A stretch of 64,000 nt of DNA from Macropodus opercularis (Eukaryota > Chordata > Actinopteri > Anabantiformes > Osphronemidae): assembly GCA_030770545.1 (NCBI GenBank), contig CM061107.1, positions 6,536,001 to 6,600,000 of the forward strand. The letters run 5' to 3'. Within the stretch, counting starts at the first letter, position 1; the number at the start of each line of letters is the position of its first letter. The translations under genes were made by a program, and so were the position numbers. Positions 40,301 to 51,900 of the stretch are shown here, piece after piece. The notes beneath the pieces are model-generated. The model saw only the letters and a list, made by a program, of their open reading frames with translations, was not told the origin of the DNA and made no database searches.

Positions 40301-40640
40301 CTTCTAAATCCACAAGTGGTTCAAAGTAAATCTCGCTCCAAAGAGGCGTCGGGGCCGGTCGCGAAGTGTCCGCGTCGGGTCCAACTAGCAGGCTGCAGTA
40401 ACTTTAGAGCAGGTCTGCTCCGGTCTGACAGCGGGCGCGCTGTCAACAAAAAGCTAGCTAACGTTAGCTCGGCTGCTACGCCTTCAAGTTCCGGGGTCTG
40501 TTTCTATCTACAGCCGCTGCTTCACTGGACACCGAGTAGCTCCCGCGGTTCGTCTCCCTCCTCGTCCTGAGCTGTAGCCGCCGCTAACCCGCAGCTAAGG
40601 AAACTATTTCACCGCGATACCAACGGAAAACATGTTGACG
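40301..40640 (-). promoter_or_regulatory. smarcd2: CpG-rich promoter and 5' UTR of smarcd2
   Basis: GC- and CpG-rich stretch directly upstream of the smarcd2 ATG in otherwise AT-rich DNA; no TATA box. It contains the palindromic AGCTAACGTTAGCT at about 40454-40467. Confidence 0.5.
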
Positions 40641-42090
40641 CCTGGATTGCGACGAAGTAACTAAAGCAAAACCTCGTAACTGCCTACACACAGAGTTCAA
40701 TGCTGCCTTCACGGGTGTCGGGATTTTCAGCTTCGTTTTTCGCACACGAAACGAGCGCAATGACAGCGGGCATGTGTCAAAACACACGAGGACGCGAAAG
40801 AGACACAAAGTAAAGTCTCGTCGCTTGTGGTCATCACATGTTTCATCTCTCATGTGTAGTTCTGTGCATGTTCTTACATCTCTTTGAGCTGCATTAAATG
40901 ATTATTGTATATCCCATCTGACATTAAACGCGTTGGTGGATCTTATTTTAAATAATAGGATTTTTTATTGAGTTATTGTAAAGTGTATTATGATATAATG
41001 TTTACTCAAGTAAGGTAGTTGCTACCTTGGTAGAGGCTGATGCAGATCCATAGGTGTATTGTTACATTCGACATTACTCCATGAATTGACACATTAAAAT
41101 GAAAACTTGACTGAAATGACATTTAGACCTGATTGTTTGTTGAACAGCATCTCCTACTGGTTACTGGATCATAAGCACCTGTGCAGATTTACCTGGGCTG
41201 TTCTTTAACATCCTTTAAAACCATAACTCTAGTTAAGACCAGAGGACAGGTAACAAATCATTTATTTTGTTAGACAGATGAAACAAACTGAGCCATGATA
41301 GCAGCAATTCAACTATTAGAATATTTACACTATCACATCACACCGAGAATATATGTAACCCCTTTACAATGTAAACACATGATACAAAGACATATTTGAT
41401 TGCTAGGAAACTAGCTGATCTATCCACCAAAAGAAATCAAAGAAACCTGCCGTCTGCAGCAGCTACCTGCTTGTACTGTTTGGTTCATTTACTGAACATT
41501 TTCAGAAGATGTTTCCACAGGCTAATGACAAACTGAAAGTCGCTTGTGTTTCTCCACATACTGTAGTTACTGAGCAACTGTGAGCATGTATGAAAATAAA
41601 AGACAAACCATAAGTAATGATTGTCTTTGACATTGTTTTTCAAATGACATTTGAAACGGTGAGGCATAAGCAACACGCCTAATACCTAATCATTTCTGTA
41701 TTTAAGAAACAACATACAGTACTGTATGTGCACCCTGTGCCTCTTCACACAGCTGCCTTATCCCAGCCTCTGAATGAATTACAACACTACTTCTGTGCAG
41801 TGAAATTGTATTGATGACATTCATTATTTTGGACTCCAGCAAAAATTTCTAAGACAAAAATAAAAATAAAAAAAGGGTTGGTGCAATGATTTTGTAGAAA
41901 AAAATACTGTCAAGTATACAGTGGGAGGTCTATGGTGCTTCTGCAGTGCAGAAAACATGTATAATATCAGTGTCCATTGATTTTACTACAAAGAACCAAG
42001 GGTGAAGTGTTGTTGGTCTCCCTGTGTCAGTGTGTGTATATGTGCACACATGGTGGTAAGAGAATGTGGTGGTTTGTATCCGAGTGCGTG
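40641..42090 (-). other. Intergenic region and atxn7l3-like 3' UTR
   Basis: No ORF with support. TTTATT at about 41264 (AATAAA on minus) could end the 3' UTR of the atxn7l3-like gene, making it roughly 0.8 kb. I searched the minus strand here by eye for the missing SCA7-domain exons and found none. Confidence 0.5.
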
Positions 42091-43806
42091 TTATTGAGGG
42101 AATGCCTCATCTTTCATCAGCATGCGTGGGCTCTCCTGGTTGTCCATGCGACGCCGAGGACCCATCATGCCTATGGAAATAAACAGGCTGTACATCATTA
42201 GCTAATTTAGTACCTGCAACCAGTTATGCACAGATTTATATATTTTATATTTCCATACGGAATTTATTTATGTATAAAAATGTCAACACACACAATTCTT
42301 CAAAAATAATGCAAAAGCTACTACACAGCTGAAAAAATTTTATTAGTCATAGTACTAAAAAAGTTTTGTTCTACTTACTGCTCTTATGTTTGAACGATTT
42401 GGATCTTCTGGGTGAGTTTGGGTTCTGATGGGACAATGTTTTTTAGTTTGACTTGACACCAATGTGTTCATTGCATATAAAATAGTTCATGATAGGGAGC
42501 AGTTTAATGCTCTAAACTTGTATATTAATTGTCTGGGGTTTCATGAAGAGAACTGTTTACCTTATCAGATTTCCTTTTCTTGGCTGTGAAAGAAAGAAAT
42601 GTAGATATTTACTTTCAAAACTTTCAAACATCATTTTCCAAAGTGTCACCTTCTGTGCCAGTAGCAGCACGTTACCTTTCTTTTCGGCCCCATAGGACCA
42701 ATCGTTATCGTTGACGTCATCATTATCCTCTTGGTCACTTTCCGACTTGTTGTTGGTGTTGTTACCAGTGACTATTCTGTAACAGAGGGAAGGCACGACA
42801 CACTGAATGAGTCAGGATTACTCATGGTAAACACGCCGTCATTAGAAAAATACATTCTGGCCTGAGAGGACCTCATTCACTTCCATAGTCTTCATCTCGA
42901 ACACATATATAAATGCATAACAGTACCAATAGACATATAGAGATAAAGCCAAACACTGAAAACTTTGGGACATCTTCCAGCACAGTGGTCGGCTGCGAGC
43001 TCCCATACAGTACCTGCGGTTAGCTATGCGGCTGCTGTTGCGTCCCATTCCCAGGCATTTCTCCAGGTGTGGGGCGAAACGTGATGCAGCAATGCTCCTG
43101 CTGCAGTTGGGACAAACACACTCTTTGTTTTTCCACTGGTTGTACACTTGGCCAAAAACGTCCAGTCCTGGCTGGTCCACGATTTCTGGACATTGAAATC
43201 AGAAGTTATACGAAATTCAAAGTAGTGTGAGGGAAAACACACCTAAACTTCTGCGATACGATGGGTTCATTTACATTAAAGTCCACAGTGATGTGGGGCT
43301 TTGGATCGTTGTGATATGGTTGACATTCTGCACACACTGTATGTTGGGGTGATCTGTATCATTGTGAAAAGAAATTAAACTTAAACGTACAGACTTACTG
43401 TTTAAAATAATTTCATATCTTTGTGTAATCGCTGTTACGGACCAAAAAACCTTTTACCATCTTGAGACAATAAACAGATCCAGCTTGACAAATTTGGGAC
43501 TGTGTGCTCACCAAAGTCCCTCATGCTTTCTTGGTCCGTGTCATCCAGAAAAAAATAGCCCTGCTTGACAGCCCTGTGGACCTCGAAGCAAAGACCCAGG
43601 CACGCATCCTCCACCAGATCAGACAGGATGTCCTGAGCCAGGCCCTGCCAGGGGAGGATCAGGAAACAGACAAGTCAGGACACACAGGTCTGGGTCTGTG
43701 TCTGCAGAGGCAATGCGTCTCTCCGTGAGTGTTGGAAGGCTCTGCTCTACGGTACCTCCAGCTTGCTGTTGTCCAGGCTGGACATTGAAACCTCCTCCAT
43801 TTTCAT
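42091..43806 (-). CDS. atxn7l3: Ataxin-7-like 3 (SAGA DUB module, Sgf11 orthologue), short C-terminus
   Basis: Adaptor of the SAGA deubiquitinase module that activates USP22 toward monoubiquitinated histone H2B. Seven coding exons on minus: 43806-43756, 43644-43512, 43185-43014, 42776-42676, 42583-42561, 42424-42379, 42170-42091; 606 nt, 201 aa. The N-terminal helix (MKMEEVSMSSLDNSKLE) wraps the DUB module in the yeast structure. Sgf11 zinc finger with C86, C89, H101, C105 (CVCPNCSRSIAASRF). Then the acidic DQEDNDDVNDNDWSYG and basic KKRKSDKNPNSPRR, all matching ATXN7L3. After exon 6 the family normally continues into an SCA7 domain of a roughly 350-residue protein. Here the last exon gives about 27 unrelated residues (MMGPRRRMDNQES...FPQ) and a stop. 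This is either a truncated paralogue or one splice form. Upstream 5' UTR exons appear at 44030-43989 and before 43881. Confidence 0.88.
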
Positions 43807-44700
43807 TTGCCAGAACTGCCAGATGAGCGGACGCTGCTGTGGTCATGCTGTAGCGCACCAAGCATTGGCCAAAACAGGGCTGCGGCGTCGGGGGGGGGGA
43901 CACACGGTTAGCACCGCGGTGGCAACAAGCCCCGGCGAGCAGTGAATGTGAATCAGTGTCGAGTCGACGCCTGAGACGTGATGCAGATACTTACAACTTC
44001 ACGACGCACAGCAGAGGTGTCCCCCACGTTTATGACCTGAGGAGAACACAAACACGTTAACGCAGCGCTGGGGTTTAGCAAGCAGCCAAGCACGACGATA
44101 ACCCGACACCAGCCTCCCGATCGATCTATGACTGTCTAAAGAAGCCAGATTAGCCCTTAAATCCCTAGGAAGAAAACAAAGAGCGAGGCTGTGAATAGAA
44201 AATACCGAGAGGTTACCGAGGCGGTATCCTGCTCACAAAGCCCCGGGGTCGGCAGCAGATCCGAGCCAGACGCCGCAACTGGATCCCACTAGGATGAGTA
44301 ATTAGAAATAAGCCCGGACGCTGGAAGGAGCAGCGGAACAGTTTTAATGGGGACGAAATGCTTCAGAATACAGCGACGCGGGTCCACCGAGCCGTCACTG
44401 CAGCGGCACTGCGGATGTTCACGGTCGCCCTCTGAACTCCAGCAACACACGAATGAGGAGAAACCACGGCGACATCTGTCCGCGTTTAAAGCCCGACACG
44501 CGGGAATCCTGCAACCACACACTGGCCAATATCTCATTGTTTATTTACCCATTTCGGCAGGCATCCATCTTTACATCCGCGAGATCAGGCAGAAGTAATC
44601 GATCGCCACACCGCGGCTCTCGGCGCAGGGCTCCGTCTGCGGCACAGCCGGGCTCCACTCCGCTCCGGCTGGGCGTATTATGATGCTGATCAGCCGGGGA
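43807..44700 (-). promoter_or_regulatory. atxn7l3: 5' UTR exons and CpG-rich promoter of atxn7l3-like gene
   Basis: A small exon (about 44030-43989) is bounded by acceptor CTCCTCAG and donor GTAAGTAT on minus, and an acceptor GACGCCGCAG near 43882 precedes the start exon. The leader before ATG 43806 contains upstream ATGs out of frame with the main ORF. 44.2-44.7 kb is CpG-rich without coding support; ORFs there are shadows. Confidence 0.5.
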
Positions 44701-45390
44701 GTGGATGTTACCCCCACGCACCTCAGGCTTTAAACAGCCTTTTGTTCAAGTTTGCCGGAGAGCTTACAAACCGCGATGCTTTTTAAACCCGGTGCTGTTT
44801 GTGCCGGGTTCTTTGCACTGGATTACACAACACAACTCAACAGGGGAAGCACAGCTACAATTGTTTATTAGAAACATCTTCTTGGAGTTTACGAACAAGG
44901 CACTAAAACGGCACATAAGATGGTAAATTATCAAAACAACACAAGAAGGAAGTTAATAATCTTATCAAACACTTTTTTACAACAACGACCTCAGTTAACT
45001 TATGGTGCTTTCCCTCTAAAAACACATGTACGATATATGATAAATTATAACTGTATAAAAAGTGGGAAAAAATACGACCTTATGTTGCTTATGCACAAAT
45101 AAAAATACAATCCATCTAATAACCACAAACTCTGTGGGAAGTCAGGGGCGTTTCTCTGGAGGTCTGGGCTTCTTTGACACCTTGTCATCACGTCTTGATT
45201 GTAGGCCACCTTCCAGCCAGCACGTCAGCCACACATTGCAATATTTAAAAATTCAGAAGCCAGCCCTGAACTTGGTGTGCACGCAATTAATTTGACTTAT
45301 TATATACTTGTAGTCTTCCACATTCTACTGTGTTAAAAGTCACCTGACTGTCTTGATAGAAAGTCCTCAACAGAAGGCATGTTTCATGCT
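44701..45390 (-). other. 3' UTR of ubtf-like gene and spacer
   Basis: AT-rich; TTTATT at about 44862 (AATAAA on minus) would give a UTR of about 0.5 kb. No gene seen. Confidence 0.45.
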
Positions 45391-47879
45391 TCAATACATC
45401 TCAAATGCGATGTCCTCCCCTTCTTCCTCCCCCGTCTCATCCTCCTGAGGATCAGTCATTTGTATTTAGAACACCTTTGATGCACACTTGCAAAATTAAA
45501 TGCAAATGTAAAAACTACATTTTAGTTTTCTGACCTCATCGTAGTCCAGTTGGTTCCCTTCCTCCTCACTGCTGCTTAACTCTTCGTCTTCTGAGTCCTG
45601 TGTGTCACAATAAATGTTGATTAAAAATACTTCTCCGTGGTTCATATCATGAACCTGTGTTTGATAGGGATGCATTTTGACGTCTGTTGTGGAACACTTC
45701 AACTTACTGATGGTCTATATGAGCAGTGTTCTTCTCTTTTATTGCGTTTTTTTGGTATTTTGGCATCAAGGTACTGACATTTCTGCAAAGACAAGTATTT
45801 TATGAATATAAGAAAACATGTAAAAATGAAAATATGTGCGTATTTTTCACAAGTTCTTACACTGGGGTTATGTTTAAGATAGTCCTCCTGTTCTGCTGCA
45901 GTCAATTTCTGAAGAATGCAAGTACAGTCATACTTTAAGTTTACAATTTTGAGAAAGGAAAACTGTTTTAATTTGCTGTGTCTGTACCTTAAACCACTCC
46001 TGCAGCTCCAGTGAATATTTTCTAAAATTTTCACTTAGTTGATGGCTGTAGCTTTGCTTGTCTTGTATGGAGAGATCTTTCCACATTTGGTTGACCTTTT
46101 CTAAGCGCTCCTTTGCATTTGGGAATTTCTCCTTAAGAAGTTCCATTTGATCTTTACAGAAAAGTATATGACTGCTTCTGTGGGTACAGAGGAATTCAGT
46201 TAGTGGGTGCTGCACACTATTTAATCTTAATATTCTTCCATAATACGTTTGATGTTGCTCACCGAGCTGGAATCTTGGGTTCTCCAGGAAAAGCCTTTTT
46301 AAGCTTACTATGGCTCTACACAATACGGACAAAAAGTACAGGATCAGTCATGAGACATTTCGCTACATGGACAATGAACAGAAAGCTGGAAACCGGAGCT
46401 ATTTGGTTTAATTAAATCAATTCCAAATGTATCAAAGTAAATATTTCAGCAATATTCTATGATGAAATATCTAATAATTATAATAATTATCAACAGCATA
46501 ACAAATTAAGTCTATTAAATTAAGTTACTGGACATTTGCAGGGTTTTAACAAATATTTATGCGGTAATAAAGGAAGTCACCCCTCACCTTCTGCAATTTT
46601 GATCTTTTAAGGCCATTCTTACTCAGGATCTGCTGCTGTTCCCCCTCATCTAAATTCTAAAAAACAAACGTGAAATGCCACACAATGTCTTCACCAACTT
46701 GATGCTACAGCTGTAGTCCTCTAAAGTACTTACTTTGAAACATTCATTTATCTGGGCTGCATACTGCCTCTTCAACTTAAAAAGAAATAAAATACAAGTC
46801 AAGGACAGTTAGATAAAACATTGGATTATAACCCAGTATTGTTGTATAGCAATTGACGAACACATTTGTTTGTGCGAGTGTGTATGTTTGTCTGTTCATA
46901 CCTTCCTGCATCGCATACTGTATTCAGTCTTCTGACTCTCAGGCAAATCTTGCCAGCGCTGTGCCCACACACTCACATACTCTCTGTTCGGTACACCAGC
47001 CATGAACGACACTTGCTCTTTGCAGAATAGTTGGTAGGCATTGCTAAAGATAAATACACCAACACACAAATACATAATAGTGAAACGGTTAATGTTTACT
47101 AGAGTATGTGTACATAACGCTGCTTTACATTACACAATATGATGCATTGCATAATTATTCTGGTAAGGGCAAAGTATAAAAATAACCAAGGGAACACGGT
47201 TTCTATGGATCAAGAACATTTGAAAGTTTCACACAGATGAACAGCTGTGAGTGAGAAAAATAAAAAGACTTACACCGGGGGCTTTGGGAGCAGGCCTTCA
47301 GCAGCCGGTTGTTTAGCTGCCTAGATGTCAGAGACAGGGAGGAAATAACAATTAGCAGGTAAACCCAGCAAACCATGCAAACAGTAGATTAGAATTACGG
47401 TGTGAGAATTACTTACATCTACAGTGTCGTCGTGGCCTGAAAGATTCAATTCAGCTTCATCAATGAGCTCTGTTAGTGTGCGAGTCTTGCGCAACTGAGC
47501 AACAACACCAACAACAAAGGTTATAAACTAAAAGGTTTAAGAATTAAACTTTTATATTCCCAAGTAAATGTCAAGTTTGCTTAGATCTAAACTGTGTCAC
47601 CTTGTGTAAAACCTCTGTCCACTTTTTCTGGCATGCTTCAGGAGAGAAAGGGGGAAAGGCCACGTTTTTCCAGTCTACATGCCTCAGTACTTGGGAGTAA
47701 ACGATCCTACTGGAATCTTTCGGGATGGACTTTTTCAGTGCAGCAAAAAGCTTTCGTAGGTTTTCTTTTGTCCAGTCTGTAGCCGAAGCAAAGCAAACAA
47801 CCTTTAATGTAGTAATGTAAATACACTTTTGTAACTATTCAATAATAGGCTACTGATAGACTTACTTACCTTCACTCAT
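45391..47879 (-). CDS. ubtfl: Compact UBF-like HMG-box protein (upstream binding transcription factor-like)
   Basis: Related to UBTF, the nucleolar RNA polymerase I factor, but 348 aa versus about 764. Thirteen exons on minus: 47879-47870, 47776-47601, 47494-47417, 47320-47274, 47043-46902, 46775-46734, 46656-46588, 46315-46263, 46177-45988, 45908-45861, 45782-45708, 45597-45535, 45444-45391. Residues 1-88 match the UBF N-terminus (W-K-NVAF, LRKTRTLTELIDEAE). HMG box about 100-170 (PPVNAYQLFCKEQ) is closest to UBF box 3. A second box about 201-270, introduced by GEPKIPARS, recalls the last UBF box. The acidic end (DSEDEELSSSEEEG, 311-345) recalls the UBF tail. Intermediate boxes are missing. 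Location next to slc4a1 matches human UBTF. It may be the fish ubtfl gene or a lineage-specific reduction. DNA bending and Pol I roles are inferred. Confidence 0.78.
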
Positions 47880-48300
47880 TCTCCCAGTGTGAAAGCAGAC
47901 CTTAGATTAATCCATGTCACTCCAAATTATGGACAAACACGTTTGCTATATTGATATATGAACTATTAAGAAAAAACTTTCAGTAGTAATATTTAATCTA
48001 AGGACATAGTTATTGACTAGCTCACAGATGTAGCAAAAAAATCCCCATAAAACAGCAGAGAAACAGAAAATCAGAGGTTCTATAGATTGTTTCGGCGGAA
48101 AACGTGCAAGTGTTCCTCCATGATTACTTTCCCAGAAACAACAGCCAATCGGAAGCGAGCTCGTTCTTACTCTGCGTCCTTTTCGGCATCTGTCGTCCTT
48201 GACGGCGCGTTACTGCCCCCTACTGGCCAGATACGTGTAGATGTTTATAAAATATGTAACAGCAATTTAAAAATAGGACTGTGATATCCCTTACTTTATT
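47880..48300 (-). promoter_or_regulatory. ubtf-like promoter with perfect CTCF-core match
   Basis: CCAGTAGGGGGCAG on minus at 48213-48226 matches all 14 positions of CCASYAGRKGGCRS. A CCAAT box (GCCAATCGG) lies at about 48144-48152, within about 270 bp of the ATG. No TATA box. Confidence 0.5.
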
Positions 48301-48901
48301 CCCGCCAAAACGCTGAACACACATGGCACAACAAACAAGATTAGTGTTCTGGGAGGTAGGTTTTTTTTTCTAGAGATGTCATGAGACCACAAGAACATAA
48401 CACACAGTATAAATCACTCAGTACAAGCAGTGATGTTGTTTATTGTTACCAGTTTGATCACATTGTTAAAATATATACACTTTGTTTGCATTGTTGCCTT
48501 ATAACTTAGTTCTTCCTTAACCGGATTTTAACCCCATAAAGGAAACAAATACAGTAGTAACTTAAGTGCAATGTGATGCATTACATTCAATGAGGAATTG
48601 GTTTCCTCAGGGATTTTAACACCGCAGTACTTCTTACTCAGTGTTCCGTCTGTCTGTTTATGGTATGCTGGCATCACTGTGCATCTCCAGAATGCTTTAA
48701 AAATCATCAGCAGTGTCTCTCGATAGTATTTGTATTTCTAAAATGTCAGCGTTGTGACTATTTCGTGCTTCTGCTTTCTTGGAATAGGAAGGAAACAACA
48801 CTCAAAACACAGCCGAGCTCAACAGCAGGTGACACACATCAAAAATAAAAACATCTTTCTGTTAAAATTAAAATATTGCTGGCGTTAGTCATGGTAGGCG
48901 T
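48301..48901 (-). other. 3' UTR of slc4a1
   Basis: AT-rich with no ORF support. TTTATT at 48435 (AATAAA on minus) suggests a 3' UTR of about 0.47 kb. Confidence 0.5.
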
Positions 48902-51900
48902 TTATAATGGCATTTGAGATTCACAGTATACATCCTGACCCGGCTCCTCCTCAAACGTTACTTTGGCATCTTCAGCATCCAGCTGAAATGCAAACAAACG
49001 AAATAAGGATATTAGGATTCACACAGCAAATCCAACACGCACACATATTTAACATCCCCCCACAGGGTGTTATCCTTGCATTTGTTGACATGACGTGTGA
49101 CCACTTACACATTTCATCTCTGTTACAGTGAAGAGACGTCCGGTCATGAACATGCGTAGAGGGATCGTGAGGATGATGACAAACGGAAGTGCGAGGGATG
49201 CTGGACTGGACTTCACGATCCAGAGTAGAGCAAGGCACAAGAGCTGGATGACTGTGAACAAGTGCATTCGTCCTGTGCTCACCTGTCCCCAAGACATAAA
49301 AATTTTAGTTTTACACAGTGTCCCATGTGCACAGCTCAAATAAGGATCAGGATCTGACCCTGGTAGCGTAGGCTTCATCTGGGTGGTATTTCTTAGGGAT
49401 GAACAGAAGCAGGACACGATCCCACAGCTGGATGCCATTCAGTGACGTGACTCCCATGTAGAGAAAGATCCCAAACAAAGCTGACATGGGAATCAACTTC
49501 AGGATCGGTTCCATCAGAATCGACAGCCCTGGAAACAAATTCCCATAAAGGACAGTTCTGTTTTAATAAGGAGTCATAAAAAAATCCCAAACAAATAGTT
49601 TTAGTACAGCTAAGAACTTACCAACCAGTAACGCCACCAAAATACCACTGATCCTCTGTTCCATCACCTTCTCAATGACAGGTTTTGCTCCTTTGCTCAT
49701 GACGGTGAGGGCGTTGGCGTGGGTCACGGACCGCACCGTGGCAGCACTGAGCCACGGCACACCGAACAGTGCACAGATCCCTCCCATGCCGACTAAAAGC
49801 AGCAGGTCAAAGTGAAATCCAGAGCCTTTGACCATCTTCCTCTCAGGTTTACTCACAATCAACCTGTGGACAGATACAACATTTGACTTAACCTTTAATA
49901 ACATACAGGAAGCAACCTACTTCGAGGTTGATTTAAGCAAGTGATTTTCTGTTGATATATAAACACTCACGTTGTGATCTGAGACTCTAGAAAGATGAGA
50001 ATGAAGACGAGCACAGATGGGACGCAGCATGCAAACATCACCCACACGGGGAGAGTCTTGTGCTCTCCAAAGGGGTTGATAAACCAGCCTCGTTTGGCTG
50101 GGTTGGACACCATCAGACCTTTGGGAACAACTAGTTTCTGAAAAATGAGCAGAAAATCTAATCATGCAGAACGTAAAATGAATAGCTTAAGTTTAAATGC
50201 AGATGATGAGCATGTGCAAACCTGGGTGTAGGTGTCCTCAATGTTATAGTCCACAATGATCATGAGGAAAATGGCAATAGGGACACCAAAGTCCCCAATT
50301 AAACGTCTGATCTGCGAGGAGCAGATAGAGATAGTTTTTCATCTAATAGCAGAAAACACACTTTTCACTGGCAGTTGACAAAAACCAGCTTCGGACTCGT
50401 TAAATACATTAACCTCACCTTCCCAGGAAGAAATTTCCCATTTTTGAACTGGCGCAGGAAGAATGCAATGAAGAAACAGCTGAACATGAGGCACATAGAG
50501 AGCAGGGCTGTGTTGGGGTAAGGTAGCTTCACTGTGCTGATGACAACTGTTGTGTTGCCAGTAACATTGTCGTAGACGACTGTCTCCTCCATCTTTGGGC
50601 GCCAGGGATTCTCTAGCGTTGCGTTCAAATAATCGTAATTCAGAATGAGTGGATGTTCTCTGAAGATCTAAAGGGGAGCGATGAAAAATTATAATGTGGC
50701 CATGAGAGACAGCAGAAGGCTAAAAAAAGAGAAATGTATGAAATGAATGAAGATGGTTCACCTTCACGAGCTTGGAAAAGGTTTCGTAAATGAAAATGAG
50801 GGAGATGAGGATGGAGAAGATTTCCTGGGTAAAGCGTGAGATGTAACGCACCAGGAAGCTGCCTTCACAGGCGACAATGATCACCACAATGACGACAAGC
50901 CACAGTCCAACCCACACCCTGGCAACTATGTATTCAAGGTCCTGGGACTTGCAGAACTAAATGGAGGAGTGGAGTTAACTAAGACTGCAAATACATTTGT
51001 TGCATCATAGTCACAGCAGATGAATGTGGGAAATAATGGGCGTACTGACAAAACTGTGACAAATAATGATGATATGGATCAACAGAGGCTTTAAAACTCG
51101 ACAGAGGGGCTTGTGTGTTAACTTACAGCAAAGAAGGCCTCCTCGAACACTAGCAAAGGACCAGAGAAACCAATGACCAGGACGGGCTGTGCAGCAACAG
51201 TGCAGAAGATGATCCCCAGCACGCAGGTGGAGATGAGGAGCTCTGGAACACCCATCATGTTGTCTACCTTGTCAGCTAGAATAGATGGCGGAAAGTCCTT
51301 ATAAAAAGCTCTGTTACGCATGGCAGAGATACCACCTTTCACAGAAAACACATACCCAGCAGCCCCCCGAAGGTGATGGCAGGCGATAGAGCAGCAAAGT
51401 AGATGAAGATGACGGCAGCTATAACCTGAACGTTGAATCCATCTGTGATGTCGCTCCTGTAATGCTTGTAGCGTCTTTTTATGTCTCGAATCATCCCGCC
51501 GAACGGTCGACCAGTACGAATCAGGGGGTCTTCAGGTGGCGACCCAGAGGCAATAGAAACTAGGCCAAAACAATTCAACAACCTTTTATTCCAGCACATA
51601 CCTGCTTTGTTTACATGTCCTTACGGTAAAGCAACAGAAATGACCCCTGTCTGTTACCGACTCACCCCTGCGAATTCTGGAGTCCCGGCGCAGCTTGGAC
51701 TGAGAGGACTGGAACCTGTCCTGCAGCAGTTTCTTCTGAAAGCTGATAATGGAGCTGAGCGTGGCCTCGTTCTGGATCTCGGTAGGTGGGATGACGATAG
51801 TGCAGTCCATGAAGTCGGCCACAGACTCCGTCAGGTCTCGAGGACTCTTTGCCTGCAAAGCTGCCTGAACGAACACCTGGAAGGCCGGGAGTGGATGGAG

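Noticed and set aside
40079..40570. 163-codon plus-strand ORF over smarcd2 exon 1
   Set aside because: Antisense shadow of the CpG-rich smarcd2 promoter and first exon.
43619..43903. Minus-strand ORF starting MSPPPTPQP upstream of atxn7l3-like start
   Set aside because: It is read in another frame from MKMEEVSM and overlaps the 5' UTR acceptor and first coding exon.
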